This document shows, in pieces, positions 1 through 11,779 of a stretch of 64,000 bases of DNA (position 1 is its first letter; each line of letters opens with the position of its first letter). The notes under the pieces were generated by a model. That model saw only the letters and a list, made by a program, of their open reading frames with translations. It ran no database searches and had not been told where the DNA came from. The DNA is from Polytrichum commune (taxonomy: Eukaryota > Streptophyta > Polytrichopsida > Polytrichales > Polytrichaceae). The translations under genes and the position numbers were made by a program. Where the stretch lies: contig OX485803.1 in NCBI GenBank assembly GCA_950295325.1, forward strand, positions 12,836,001-12,900,000, read 5' to 3'.

Positions 1-3000
1 ATCTCCAACAGCTACATCACTCCATGGAACCTTTATCCACATTCGGCCTTGCAGTGTCTCAACCAAGCTCGAATTCACCACCTTGTCATTCAACCATCGT
101 TTCTGTAAAGCCCCAAGAATAATACATATGAGCAATAATGATGCAAAATCAACAGCAAGGGAGTGAGTGATCAAATAGATTCTATATAAAGTATCACAAA
201 AACCTTCCACAGATGTCAGTGCAGCCTAAAGCATGAACAACAGAACTCTAAGCATGGTCTTCACATCTTCCATCACTACTAGCAGGTTTTAACATAGCCC
301 CTAACTTTCTACAAGACTCTAAACAACTGATTAGTTCATATAGTATATTCAATAATGTACATGTAAAAACATTTGGAGACTAAGTGGAGCATGTGAGAGT
401 GCAACACACAATTCAGGCTCTCTCTATATGTGTATACACATGTCAGGTCGACAACTCAAAGAGTATAAACATCAAGATTAAAGTTGCACCAAACCCTTAT
501 TCAAACTTTATTGACCAGGGCTGACTGGCTCATCTAAGTTGACCTTGTAAGAAAGGTCATGACAAAACCACAGGAGGCCTCCACATTGATGGTGTAGTGC
601 CTATGCATTGAGACAAATATGATGACTTACACGATCCTCAAAGGCCTCCTTGATGAGTGATACAGAAAGCACCAGCACTAGAGGCACAATGTTGGTGATT
701 GGCTGCACGGGACTGCATGTGAAAGCAAAACAAGTTAGAAATTAGCATTTGTGCATGGCCAGTAATCCAGTTCCAGCATTCTCACATCCATCTTTCCCTA
801 ATCATATTTATAAAAAGGATATTACAACGTCCCTGGAAATCCATCAAGTGTCAAGGTGCAAGTGAGCAAGCAACTAGGATGGCTGCGCTTCAGATCCAGA
901 CTCAAATGCCCGTTGTGTTATAAATTCTTCTCCTGGTTCCAGTTTATACTGTTGACAAGTTCAATGAGGTTGAAACATTTGTGCAGGATGAATGACCAGC
1001 TTCTTCATTATGCTTCAACTTCAGTTAAAGGTGGCAACCTCTAGCTACACCACTGAACACTCTCCAGAATTACCTTTACACCACCTCACACAGAACAGAC
1101 ACAAAGAACAATGAGCTTACCTTGGCTGCCCCCTGCAGTAAGTTTAAGACCAGTGTGGTGGAACTTGATAGGATATCCCTCAGACCAAGAGAAAGGTAGA
1201 AGCATCTCACCTGACTGGAGTTGCTGATAAGATGGCAATCATCAAAAAGTACAAATTTGCAACCCGCCGGAACTGCAAAATTATAGTCAAACGTCATCAG
1301 AATGAAGTTTAGTACACATTTATTCTTGCTCAAAGAGTCTCAAGGCCTGTGCATCTTTGATCATTTCTCTGGCTGCAGCAAGGTGCATGACCACTGCAGA
1401 AGGAGAGCAGCATCTAATTATGTCCCAGTTAACTAAGTAACATGAAACTCAGTGGTGGATAGTGTGTACCTGCTCAAATAACCCTTTGGGAAAGAATGTG
1501 AATAAGTTGTATTTTGTGGTGGAGATTGAATTATTCTGTTGGCACAAACACCAGAGAGAATCAAGGTGATTAAATTTCAGAAATGCATTCCTCAGTGTCA
1601 ACTATGTGCATCTACTATCAAGAGTGCACTCCCCCAAAATATAACACATGTACGAGCATACTGGAGAGGCTACATCAGATACCACAATGTATGCACGACC
1701 AAGGTCATGCAAATAAGTGCAGCACCATAACAAGGGAGCTATGATGCTTTGACTTGTTTCTCATTAGGACAATAATCTCTAATCCTTTCTCCAGACAATC
1801 ATCTGCTCCAGCTACTCTGCAGTTTAGAGGACCTGAATATGGGTCTCCAAAAAGTGCAGGAATTAGGAATGAGATTTGCGCCGCTTAATGAAGGTTGACC
1901 CCTGTTCAGGGAAGGACAATAATTCTATCAGACACATTATCCAGACAACCATCTGCTTCCAGATGCTATGCAAATTGGAGGACTAAATGAGTCTCACAAG
2001 ATGTTTCCAGTACAAGTGAGGATGGAGTTTGTGGGTGGCTAATGACAATTGGCCCGTCGCCATTCCTGAAACCCGTCGACCTTCACTCAAAACAGTCTGA
2101 TTCTAACCCCTTCCGCCATTAACACATAAAGAAACAGATAAGTTCTCTGACGTAGCATGCAACTTGTGGTACATCAAGGTGATGTATCATACAACTGCCT
2201 TGGACAGAATCCCGCAACTCAGCATGCATCCACATTGCACTTGAAGAGCCAGTAGACGCTTGGAATTTCTCTTTTCATATACCCAAATAGAGAACAAGAA
2301 ACCCTTGACAATCACTTGCTTGGAGATTCCAATCTCAACATCACCATAAAATGATGATGTTGTCAAAGTCTAACCTAGGGAGCAAACAACAAAGTTCACA
2401 GGGTTGCAATTCCAATGTCATCGGAAAACTGAATTTGAACCCCCTAGTGAATACAAAGTCCGTAAACAAATTGTACCCCGAGAACGACTGCAGATTCTTC
2501 TCACAGGCAAAACCCACAGGGGAACCATGAGCTGCACCCACAAAACGGCCCACAAAACCTCTAGATCCGCAGGCTGTAACCCACCCTGAATATCCTGATT
2601 GTAATTAGAGCCATAATTAAAAAGAGGGGGAAAAAAACAAGCCATTTCGTCTACAACTCGTCAATTGGTTGCCATCGATGTGTACTCGGCGACTTCCAAT
2701 GCCATTTTCTGGAAGTTGATTGATCGTTCGATGATAGGTTCAAAAATAATTGAACATATTAATTCCCATCACACCATACTGAATATCATATCCTTGTATC
2801 CGTAAAAACTCAGCTGCTACGATACCCCGAAGGCACTCCCAAGAAGAAGCAGTACTCCAAGAGTGGGATCATTATTGTATACCGTAAATTTGCTCACACT
2901 GTTGGTGAGTGGATCATTGCAGTAGATTGTGCGGTGATCCGCTCCATCGTCCAGCGCCACATTCATGGACGGATCTAACCTCCTACGCCTGCTGACCCCC

Positions 3001-3002
3001 AT
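1..3002 (-). CDS. ALA3: P4-type ATPase (phospholipid flippase), 5' part, continues past the window edge
   Basis: Aminophospholipid flippases move lipids to the cytosolic leaflet of Golgi and plasma membranes. Five small exons on the minus strand join in frame: 3002-2883, 1535-1470, 1272-1211, 712-631 and 102-1. They give about 163 residues and remain open at the window edge. Visible hallmarks in order are [36 protein letters not shown] (start of the first membrane helix), [15 protein letters not shown] with IKEAFED (second helix), KRWLNDK and finally [10 protein letters not shown]. All introns are GT-AG, with GTAAGT after exon 4. The P-type phosphorylation DKTG site lies outside the window. 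The ATG at 3002 is the first one in frame beside the family's N-terminus; an upstream in-frame TTG is unlikely. Family assignment is firm. The ALA3-like subgroup is inferred from the STTKY...SPVQPITN block and is less certain. Confidence 0.9.
1536..2882 (-). other. Intron 1 of the P4-ATPase gene
   Basis: This 1.35 kb interval lies between the GTATAC donor after exon 1 and the CAG acceptor before exon 2. It contains several short open frames on both strands (for example 2341-2645) that show no family resemblance and no splice-site support, so I treat them as intronic. No repeat family seen elsewhere in the window was recognised here. Confidence 0.75.
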
Positions 3003-3900
3003 GGCTACCCACTCCCTACTACCCAAACCCTAGCTAAACAACAATTATGATTTCAATTACTCCCCCCCCCCCCCCGCTCAATTAACTCCAGGCAATAAAA
3101 ATCCCCGGGCAGTCTCCGGGCAGTTTCCAGCATCTGAACACCACGAAGAAAAGCTGCAGCACAAGCTTCAGGAGCTCCCTAATACCACAGCTCCTCCTCC
3201 ATCTCGTTCCTATACTGCTGCTGCCCAGCAGCATCGCCACCCCATGGTTTCTGCCCCTTGCACGATCCCAATGCACACTCGGCCCGCATTCCACCGGATC
3301 TGCTCCACCTTGCCCTCGCAACGCGATGATCTCCCAGCTCACCAAACCCTCACCAATCCTCACCACACCTCATAACTACTCCTCCCTCCCAAAAACCCCT
3401 GCCCCCGAAGCTCAACCAAACCCCTACCCGAAGCCAACTACAAATTTAAAAAATACAAGGAAACCTATATCCAAAGTGCGGGAGCGCCGATTAGGTGCAC
3501 AGGAGCGAGACGAAGCTCCCAAGGACAGATTTCACGAGGGAAGAAAGTTTGAAATGAAGACCAGAAAAGAAATCAAAATATTAGTGCAGAAGGCGGCTCA
3601 GGAGGCGAAGTAAGGCGGCATGTGGAGAGGGAGACGAGATCGCAGGGGCAGAAAGAAGGCAAGAGTGATGAAGGAGATGGAGAAACGGATTTGGGAGAGA
3701 AGAAGAGAGATGGCGATGAGCCAGGAGGGAAGAGTGCGCGAGACGAGAGAAGAGGAGAGAGAGGAGAGAGGTCGGAGGGGGCTCCGGGGGGGAGGGAATG
3801 GGAAGAGAAAAAAACAGCGTTGTCGCTAAGGAAAAGGAAATGGGGTTGCATTCCTGGAAAGAAAAAGAAATCTTTTTGGGAATTCTTTTAATTACTCTCC
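3003..3900 (-). promoter_or_regulatory. Likely leader and promoter region of the P4-ATPase gene
   Basis: Directly upstream of the ATG at 3002 there is a run of C at about 3061-3075. Further out, a strongly purine-rich plus strand at about 3,540-3,850 is CT-rich when read in the gene's direction. Pyrimidine-rich leaders are common at plant transcription starts. Several overlapping open frames (3082-3366 minus, 3326-3613 plus, 3573-3979 minus) are low-complexity by-products of this composition. No clear TATA box was identified, so promoter limits are inferred. Confidence 0.4.
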
Positions 3901-4112
3901 CAACCAAGTGGGATTCGGATTCACCTACCGATTCGTGGCTGCTTCCGTTAGGGGCCCGGTAAACAACCATTGTGACCACGGGTATCTATCGAGGTATCTA
4001 AACAAAGTTTACATGTCAGGGTATGATACACGGGGGTATCGTTCAAGTCACGTGTCCGGGTATGGAAATACCCGACCGGGTACGGGTATACGATATCCTT
4101 CAATATCCATAG

Positions 4113-4512
4113 GTGCACTAAATATTGTATTTAATGTCACCAGATCAATTTGCCTTGCTCAAATACTAATTGTAAATCTCCCATGTAGTGTCACCAACAC
4201 TTAATGTGGACGTAACATTATTTGTCATTCCTTGTAAAAAATAATCGGCATTATAGACTTACAATGTTGTAAAATTGTCACTTACTAGGTGGTTTTTGTC
4301 CAAATTTCAATCATTCATGACTATATTTCATTACATTAATGTAAGGATGGATAGTTTAGCAAACTTTGTTTTCATGATTGCCACTTGGATGAATTAAAGG
4401 TAAGCTTAGATGACACTATTTGCAAACTTGATCATAAGAAGTGTCACTAGAATAATTACCACAATGACATAAAATGACATGTGACATTAAATACGATATT
4501 TGGTGTAGTGAC
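4113..4512. repeat. MITE-like element, family E (copy 1)
   Basis: A 400 bp element with inverted ends. The left end reads GCACTAAATATTGTATTTAA and continues TGTCACC. The right end is its near-complement, ending GGTGTAGTGAC. Related copies lie near 6,380-6,937, 7,149-7,490 and 51,640-51,972. No protein is encoded. The superfamily is not determined. Confidence 0.7.
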
Positions 4513-5382
4513 ATCCATTTGAGATTCACACATAAGGTAGAGGTGGATTATTATTCGGATATGTTTCTCTTTGCACCCACTTCTCATAGGAAATGAAACA
4601 TGCAATGAGTGTGAGATGATTAGAAAATATGACTTGTGCATGTAGTCATTTTGCATCATAATTTCTAGAGCTCATATGAATGTCTTGTTAATTATCAAAG
4701 TGAAGATATTCATGTCCAGAAGATGGTCATATAGGTCCTCTCTCTCTCTCTCTCTCATGTCCGTATTTAGATCCGCACATTTAATCACATACCACTCTCA
4801 TATGCATGTCCATATTATTGCTATGTTGGATATCTACTTCATATCATGGCAACATTTCATGGTCGCATTACTCATATACCCTTGAATATTCTATGAATAT
4901 TTTAAATACCATGTTTGATGGGTATCTAATTTTATGTTGTTTTTCAACACCGTCGTTACATACACCACTAGTATAAGAAAAATGATACCTACACAACACT
5001 CATAGAAACTCGCTCCTCTAATATAAGTTCATGATTTATTTATTTCAATCTAATCTCACCCAACTTCATTTGAGGTATTTGATATTTATTTCAAGGCCAC
5101 ATGAATAAGAATTTAGAACTTCCCAAATTGCAAGAGTTTCCAATGTTTCCACCTTCAACTTAATATGGATGTCGCAAATCATTGTTTGCTATGGGCCCAA
5201 GCACACCACAATTAAAGTACGCATATGCTTCTATGCACTCATATGTGTTGTACCTACCATTGATGTGTAACATGCCATAATATATTCTCAGCTAACCCAT
5301 TTTGGGTTCACATAGCACGAAGTTATGCTCAAGGTGAAGCGTGCCTTGTTCCCACCAACCTAAGTGGTCAGCGTCAGCTCTC

Positions 5383-5416
<34 letters not shown>

Positions 5417-6300
5417 CCCCCCCCCCACCATGTATATGTTGAGACTTCAAATTTCTTCATTTCTTTCCCTCAAATTGTCCTCATTTTATAATAAAACAAT
5501 ATCAAGATATGTGTCGTGAGGTATTCCATGAAAGCTATCCATGCATCAAGTATTTCAAGAGTCAATCTTCCAATATTGACATGTAACATACTCAAAAAAA
5601 TCCACATAAAACTTATTCTTTTTAAACAAATCCACAAAGCATTCGATACATTTGACTTTATTATGAGTGTTTTAATAGTATGTCTCTAAATATGGTTCAT
5701 GAAAATCAAAGTATATTTACAATTTGAAATGGTTAAATAGGTTATCCCATAGCGGATAGTGTTGCGTGTTGACTTTTTGTGTGTCTCAACCAATCAATGA
5801 TTTCTCTCTTCAAAATAGCTTCACTAGACATCACGTTGAAGTATGTAGTTCTTGGGCCACATTGAGACCCACAAAAAACCCGAGTGCCACAATTGGATCA
5901 TTGACGGAATTGGATGCTTCTACCTAAATAAGTCGGGCACACGGATGGGCCCCACATGGGCTTTAGTAGCCATTGGAAATCAAAGGGGCCCTATTGTCCG
6001 GGAACAAGCCGGGAACAAGCCGGGAACATGCCACTAGTCTACATTGTCTATTCTTGTTGCACATGCCACATACCTTCCCACCAACTCCGGGAATCACTCA
6101 TGATAAACTATACTAGATCACGGTCCCACATATTAAACATGGATTTTGAGGTCATAGTTGAAGCTCATGTAGGCTTGGTTTTGCACAAACAACCACCCAA
6201 ATGTTGGTGTTGGGATGTGCGAAGATAAGCCATGATGCTTACTTGGGTTTGAGCAAGTGAGAGCAAGGCCAACTTAACATGTACCACTAGTATTATGCAC
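4513..6300. other. AT-rich intergenic DNA without a recognised gene
   Basis: Only short chance open frames occur. The stretch contains a small CT run at about 4,738-4,757 and the CT/C run at about 5,378-5,428. I see no splice-supported coding sequence or clear transposon terminus. Confidence 0.5.
5378..5428. repeat. CT microsatellite followed by a C tract
   Basis: Repeated CT and TTTCTCTCT units run into an uninterrupted stretch of C. Read directly from the sequence. Confidence 0.85.
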
Positions 6301-6375
6301 TGAGGGTTTAATGCCCAGGGTGGGTCGAACATGCATTCCAATCACGCTGATCACATGGTTAGCGTTTCTTCTTTT
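6300..6375. repeat. Dispersed repeat fragment shared with 13,425-13,505
   Basis: The segment beginning near GGGTGGGTCGAAC and continuing through CTGATCACATGGT and GTTTCTTCT recurs almost unchanged at about 13,440-13,495. The two copies are in the same orientation. The parent element is not identified. Confidence 0.65.
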
Positions 6376-6379
6376 ATTA

Positions 6380-6937
6380 AGTGTCACCACGTCTATTTGT
6401 CATGCTCAATACGAAACATAAACTATTGTGTAGTGTCACTAACACTAAATGTAAACTCAACATTATTTGTCATTCCTCGTAGAAATGTTTCGCCATGATA
6501 CGTTTACAGTGTTGCAATTGTTGTCATTTACTTATGCCATGTCCCTACTTATTGGTAAGAAATAGCCAATGGACGACTCCCATCGATACAAAACACTCTT
6601 ATTTTCATTTTAAGCCAACAAACGTTTGAAACTTAAGTATGTTACATCTAGTTGTTGGTTAAAAGCGATGCCAAAGTGCCTCATATTGGCAAGAGTTGTT
6701 CACTAGCTATGAACACTAGCAAGTGCAGGCATGGCTTCAATGATTTCTCATCCAATTTTCAATAATTCATTGCCAAAATGTTAAGATGTGGAATATACCA
6801 AGCATTTGTTGCAATAAGAGTGAGTTGAGGTGACAATACTTGTAACTTTATTCATAATAATTGTCATTATAAAAAATTACCACGGTAACATAGAATATTA
6901 CATGACACTACATACAATAGTTAGTGTAGATCTCTTG
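6380..6937. repeat. MITE-like element, family E (copy 2, diverged)
   Basis: The left part contains AAGTGTCACCACGTCTATTT and CACTAACACTAAATGTAAAC, as in copies 1 and 3. The right end ACATGACACTACATACAATA followed by GTTAGTGTAG matches the other right ends. The central 200 bp is unlike the other copies, so this copy may carry an insertion. Confidence 0.55.
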
Positions 6938-7148
6938 AGAACACATTGAGTTGTTGCTACTATGGAGTGAAGTTGACAACTAATGATGGAATGGCATGTG
7001 AGTGGTGGGCCACTTTGTGAGTTGATGGGATGTGGATATAAAGTTCGGCTTAATAAGTTAGTACTAGTTGCTTACATATACGGTTTCGTACACAATGCCT
7101 TGTTTATACAATCATAGCCACCAAGTGCTTCACAATTGAAGTGTCATG

Positions 7149-7490
7149 GACTACACTAAATATTGTACTTAGTGCCACCAAGTCTATTTGTCTCGCTCGA
7201 CACTAATTGGAAACTACCCGTGTAGTGTTACCGACACTAAATGTAAATTACGTGTGTAGTGTCACCAATACTAAATGTAAACTACATGTATAATGTCACC
7301 AACACTAAATATAAACCTAACATAGTAATTTTTCATTTCGTTTTGACAACATTTCGTTACATAAATGTTAGGATGCAAAATACGCCATAACAGGATGAAC
7401 TAAAAGTAAATTGGGATGACAATATTTGTGAATCCATCCATAAGACATTTCATAAGATAAGTTACCACAGTAACATGAAATACTATACGG
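7149..7490. repeat. MITE-like element, family E (copy 3)
   Basis: The left end is ACTACACTAAATATTGTACT followed by TAGTGCCACC. Inside, the phrase GTGTAGTGTCACCAACACTAAA is repeated in degenerate form three times (about 7,229-7,310), a local triplication absent from copy 1. The right end is eroded near 7,490. Confidence 0.6.
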
Positions 7491-8364
7491 CAAGAAATCC
7501 AACCCTTGATGTACTTTTTGACCCCAAAGACAACACACTTAATGACTAGAGTTAACCCTTAAAGATTGAAGTGAAGTCTCTCCATAATTGTCTAAACCCC
7601 GTTCATCCGAATTCAACAATTTACCAAAGATAATATGCACCGTTGATGATAGGCATGATCATACGGATGGTGTTGTTTTAAAGTAGGCTTGTTCACACAA
7701 ATTTTCAATTGTTTACATGTCCCAATTCAAAAGATTGTAAGGTGTATGTTGGTATGAATGGGTCGAGGTGGCTACATGAACAAATAAACCTTTCTTGATT
7801 TCTAGGTGTTAATGCACCATTTGTGACAAATGGTGGGGCTTGTTTGAGTAGGTGAATGCGAACCTTTAAAAAAAATCACCTATAGTTTCTCCCTCATGTA
7901 GAATTTCGTACTTGAAAAACGTTGACATTATTCTTCAACTCTATTTAAACTACCTAATCACGATCGTACTTGAGCATTACCAACAACACATCATTGAATG
8001 GTTTAAAGATTTATGCATCTAGGGTTTTTCTTTAGCATTTGGTTGATTGATGAGACTTTGTCTAAAAGGCATGCAAGTACATATACCTACACACGAACTA
8101 AGTGTGGAACGAACACTTGGAGAGCTTTACTCCACTCCAACTTCACATGCACTAACTTCATGTTCATTCCAACTTTTTTGTGTGAGATCTAGTAGCCACT
8201 AGCAAGTTATTAAGGTGCATGGGAAGGGAGTGAAGGATACTAACCAAGTCACACATTTAAAATCCATTGAATGTTTTGTTGTAAAATGTTTTACATTTTG
8301 TTTGTGTGAAGACATAAAAAAAATACAAAAAATACATGTTGGATCCAAACATGTTACCAACTAA

Positions 8365-8864
8365 GAGGCACTTCACACACGAGCCAAAAGCCGTGACCAT
8401 GACTTTGTGAGAGCCCAAAAGAAAGTGTACTATGAAGTGTACCAAGACACCTCCAAAATCATGTAGTGTGGTCACGGATCTTGAGTGTACTATGAAGTCA
8501 TATGTGACTATGCCTTCAACCAGATGCTATTTAAACAAAGTTTTATCCATGCGAGTCCTCAATCATGATAAAAATAGAATAAACCAACGGTTATGAGCAT
8601 TCAAAGTGTCATGGTCTCTCCATTTTGTGTTAGGCCTACCTCCAAGAGATGGTTTTTGAAAATAGTCCAAGTGACCATGAAACATGATCCATTTGATGCC
8701 ATGTAGAAATCCATGTCGACTTTACATCCATCTTGCATTCACATACTCCATTGGTCCCTCACGCGTTGTGTGAAGCGAACTTGCACTGTCTCCGCCTTTT
8801 CCACCAATGAGAGTGCTTGAAGTGTTATGGTCATGGGCTCTCAGTCTCATGTGTGAAGTGGCCC
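8365..8864. mobile_element. PIF/Harbinger-like MITE, family B (copy 1)
   Basis: A 500 bp element flanked by TAA (8362-8364) and TTA (8865-8867). The ends are inverted: GAGGCACTTCACACACGAGC at the left and the complement of GGGCCACTTCACACATGAGA at the right. A second copy at 22,812-23,301 shares the interior (the phrases CCGTGACCATGA, GAGAGCCCAAAAG and ATCATGTAGTGTGGTCACGG). Three-base TWA target duplications with GGG-starting termini are typical of PIF/Harbinger (Tourist-like) elements. No transposase is encoded. Confidence 0.8.
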
Positions 8865-9193
8865 TTACTATACATATGGGTTATGGTATCTAACAAGCCT
8901 TTTGATTACTACAATACTCGTGTAATGTCCTTCAACCATTGAATTTTGAAAATCATAGCCTATCTTTAGCCGATGATGTGTGAACCAGTTAGAAATTGCT
9001 CAAAAAGTCAACTTGATATTAGATGAAAGTTATGATGAAAAGCCATGCAAGAAGGAAAACAAATGTCAACTTGTATGATATTGGCGAGACGATTTTGGTT
9101 CACAACACTTGGGTGTGTGTGTGCGTGGTAAAAACCCATATTTTTGGCTCTTAAAAAAAATTAGGGTACATAATGTTTTATGCATTTTCATTC

Positions 9194-9271
9194 CCCCCCC
9201 CCCCCTCTCAGTTACAAAACTTATCCGTGGCAAGAGAAAATTCCACTCTTCTTGTCTCGGGGGGGGGGGGT
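9194..9271. repeat. Paired C and G homopolymer tracts
   Basis: A run of about 13 C (from about 9,194) and a run of about 10 G (about 9,261) lie on the same strand 55 bp apart. They could pair as a stem. Such tracts are also error-prone in sequencing, so their exact lengths are uncertain. Confidence 0.7.
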
Positions 9272-9299
9272 AGTCATTGGTTGGAGTGGCAATATACGT

Positions 9300-11039
9300 G
9301 CGAACAAATGATAGGGTATTTAAAAAACATGAGGGCAAAAAATTATAAATGAACTTAAGAGTAATATAGGGTATCAAAAATGGCATTGGACATCTTTAAA
9401 GTACTATAGGGTATGGAATAATAAGTAATTTGGAATTATAAGTAATGCAAGCCATTTTCTATTAACCCAAAGTAGAAAATTACATAATGATAGCATGTGA
9501 AAAAAAAAACTGAAAGTATTACCCCCCTATAAAATAGTGGTTGTTCGCACCTATATCCTTAACTTTTTAACACACTGCCCCCCCCCCATGAGCTTCTCAT
9601 AACAATATGGTAAGTGAAAAAGGAATAAAATATTATCTCCCTATTTAAAATTTAATTGTATCCTTGTAGTTTGGGTGTGTGAATAGCAAGGAAACTCTTG
9701 ATTTGTATGCCAATAGGTGAAAGGGGCATGCTTGCAATAAAGGGAAAGAAAAATCAACGACTACAATGCCTTGAGAAAATATCACATCACAAATTCCCAA
9801 AGGGTGGTGTATAATGTGTTTGCTATGTTAAAATCATGTATAATGATGTATAATGCAAACACCTTTTAATAGATGTATTAGTCTTGTGTATTAAGTTGGT
9901 ATGTAGTAGAATAATGTGGCACATAGTAGTAGAAAACAAGAAAACAATGCAACAATCATGACGTTAACTAATATGCCCTTTTACAACTTCATCATAGAGA
10001 GATTTGCATCTTTATTTCAGATTGCATAACTAGGTGGTCATGTAGAGTGTTTATTTTAGTTCATTTTGATCATCATGTTGTTGATATCAACTATAATCTC
10101 ACATAAGCCACTCTACTATGTCATTGTACAAATGACATTTTTTTACTCCACCTTGATGTACTTCTACTCCCACAAGCCTTTTGGCTTCTTGGACTTCAAA
10201 ATCAGTTTCATTCAATTTATTGAAGAATTTTGAGGCTATGATACTTCAATAAAATCAAAACTTTGTAACGCTTGCATGGTCTTGCAAGCAATCACGTAAG
10301 ACACAATCAACTACTAACATCACGTGACAAAACGCTTTGCCCAATTATGGTTGTGGTGGTTAGGGAAGAACTCTAACTAGTCTTAGTTAGTGATAATAAA
10401 ATAAGTGTAGGAAGAAGGGTGAACAATTACTTTTATGTGGTAAGTTGATTTCCAATCATACTACCACATCTCCCATGAGAGAGTTGTATTTTTTCAATGT
10501 TTTTAAAACTCAAAGCTTGATCTCCCTTTTTTCAAAGGTATTTTCCTTTTCATTCTTCATCAAAATAAAGCAAGGGTGGGTGGGTGAGATTTTTCTTCGT
10601 CATAAATGCATTGCATCACTAAACATAGCTTCCAATATTGTAACATGGATATAGTGTTATGTTCTACACATCTAGTAAGTTGATTGGAATTTCAACAAGG
10701 AATATATGTGTTTGTCATAATATCTAGATACCTTCTTATGTTTCTTTGCTTTCAAATCAAAGCTTAGTGGCAAGGATTGACATAAAGGTACAAGTTGGGC
10801 CAAAAAAACTTAGTTGTCAAGATCATAGATAAGGTGAAAAAGTTCCTAACAAAAGAATTCGAATTGAAACTAGACAAAGAAAAAAAAGATAACACACCCA
10901 GCCACAAAAAAAGGTAAGTTTCTTGGAACATTAATAGGTGCTAGGAACAAGAAGTATATGGAAAACATGTTGCTATTAAATAAGCAAAGACATAAGGCAA
11001 CCGACCTGGGGATTTTTGTATGGGAAGAATAAACCATGG
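9300..11039. other. AT-rich intergenic DNA without a recognised gene
   Basis: Only short open frames are present (for example 10,445-10,654) and none resembles a known family. A C tract occurs at about 9,578-9,587. No transposon ends were recognised. Confidence 0.5.
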
Positions 11040-11456
11040 GTTCACTAGGCCATTGCGACAACTTGGACTATTACCTCGTTTCTTCGAACTTCGCACTTAT
11101 CAAACAAAGGACAACTAGATTGAATCGGATGAGACGAGAAGTTTTTTCTCGGAGCAACCCTCCATGGTTCCAGACCTAGGAGTTCACTTTCCCGTATGAG
11201 CACTTGGTACACATATAGGTTTGGGGAAAAATTACGAGGTACCCACTTGAGATATCTCCCTAATATTAGATAGGTCGTCCAATGGGTTCGCGCTTCATTG
11301 CTATGCTTACACATCATGCTACCCTTCTCCGAAAGCTTTGCAAGACCTACTAGTCTTCAAGTTGCCCGGAAGGGTTTACTACACAAGGCCCTTGAGAGGA
11401 CATTGGCTCCTGCATAGGGCCGCAACCCAACAAATGTCAGATGCAAAGCTCCGCAC
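11040..11456 (-). pseudogene. Mitochondrial group II intron 5' part in a nuclear insertion (NUMT)
   Basis: Read on the minus strand, the nad1 exon remnant ends at 11457 and is followed at once by GTGCGGAGC, the start expected of a plant mitochondrial group II intron (GTGCG consensus). The following 400 bases have the GC-richer, purine-rich look of domain I and contrast with the AT-rich surroundings. An 85-codon open frame inside (11,045-11,317) is structural RNA sequence and is not a gene. The far boundary near 11,040 is set by the change in base composition. Identification as the intron next to nad1 rests on its position. Confidence 0.7.
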
Positions 11457-11765
11457 CTCGTTAAGATCATATTAGCATATTCCCCTAAAGGAAAAAGAGC
11501 AAAACCCATCGAAGAATATTCTACATTATAGCTCGCGGCTAATTCAACTTCTGCTTATGGTAAATCAAAAGGAGCTTGATTAGTATATGCTGAACTATAA
11601 ATTAAAAACATAATAAATATAGGAAACAAAGGAATGCCAATCCATATCTGATTTTGCGCTATTACAATCTCACTAAAATTACAAGAACCTACACAAATTA
11701 TTACAATAATAATAACAAAATCGATAGAAACTTCATAAGAAACCATTTGAGCAACAAATGCTATG
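11457..11765 (-). pseudogene. nad1: Mitochondrial nad1 (NADH dehydrogenase subunit 1) fragment, nuclear insertion
   Basis: The minus strand encodes an internal piece of complex I subunit ND1: [35 protein letters not shown], then [17 protein letters not shown] and GEYANMIL. About 100 residues are present, against about 325 in the whole protein. An in-frame TAA follows APFDLP, where a glutamate codon is expected, and several substitutions (for example SSAYTNQ in place of a SCLAETNR-type segment) show decay. Upstream of AQMVS the resemblance stops at about 11,765. Codons such as ACG near the exon end and CCT in LFPLGEY remain C, where plant mitochondria often edit to U. This suggests a DNA copy and not reverse-transcribed RNA. 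Confidence 0.92.
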
Positions 11766-11779
11766 ATTTTATGATACAT

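Noticed and set aside
3326-3979. Overlapping Arg/Glu-rich and Ser/Pro-rich frames
   Set aside because: Both strands of the same purine-rich tract; low complexity, in the leader/promoter region of the flippase gene.
11045-11317. 90-codon minus-strand frame
   Set aside because: Lies within the transferred group II intron, whose RNA structure explains the sequence.
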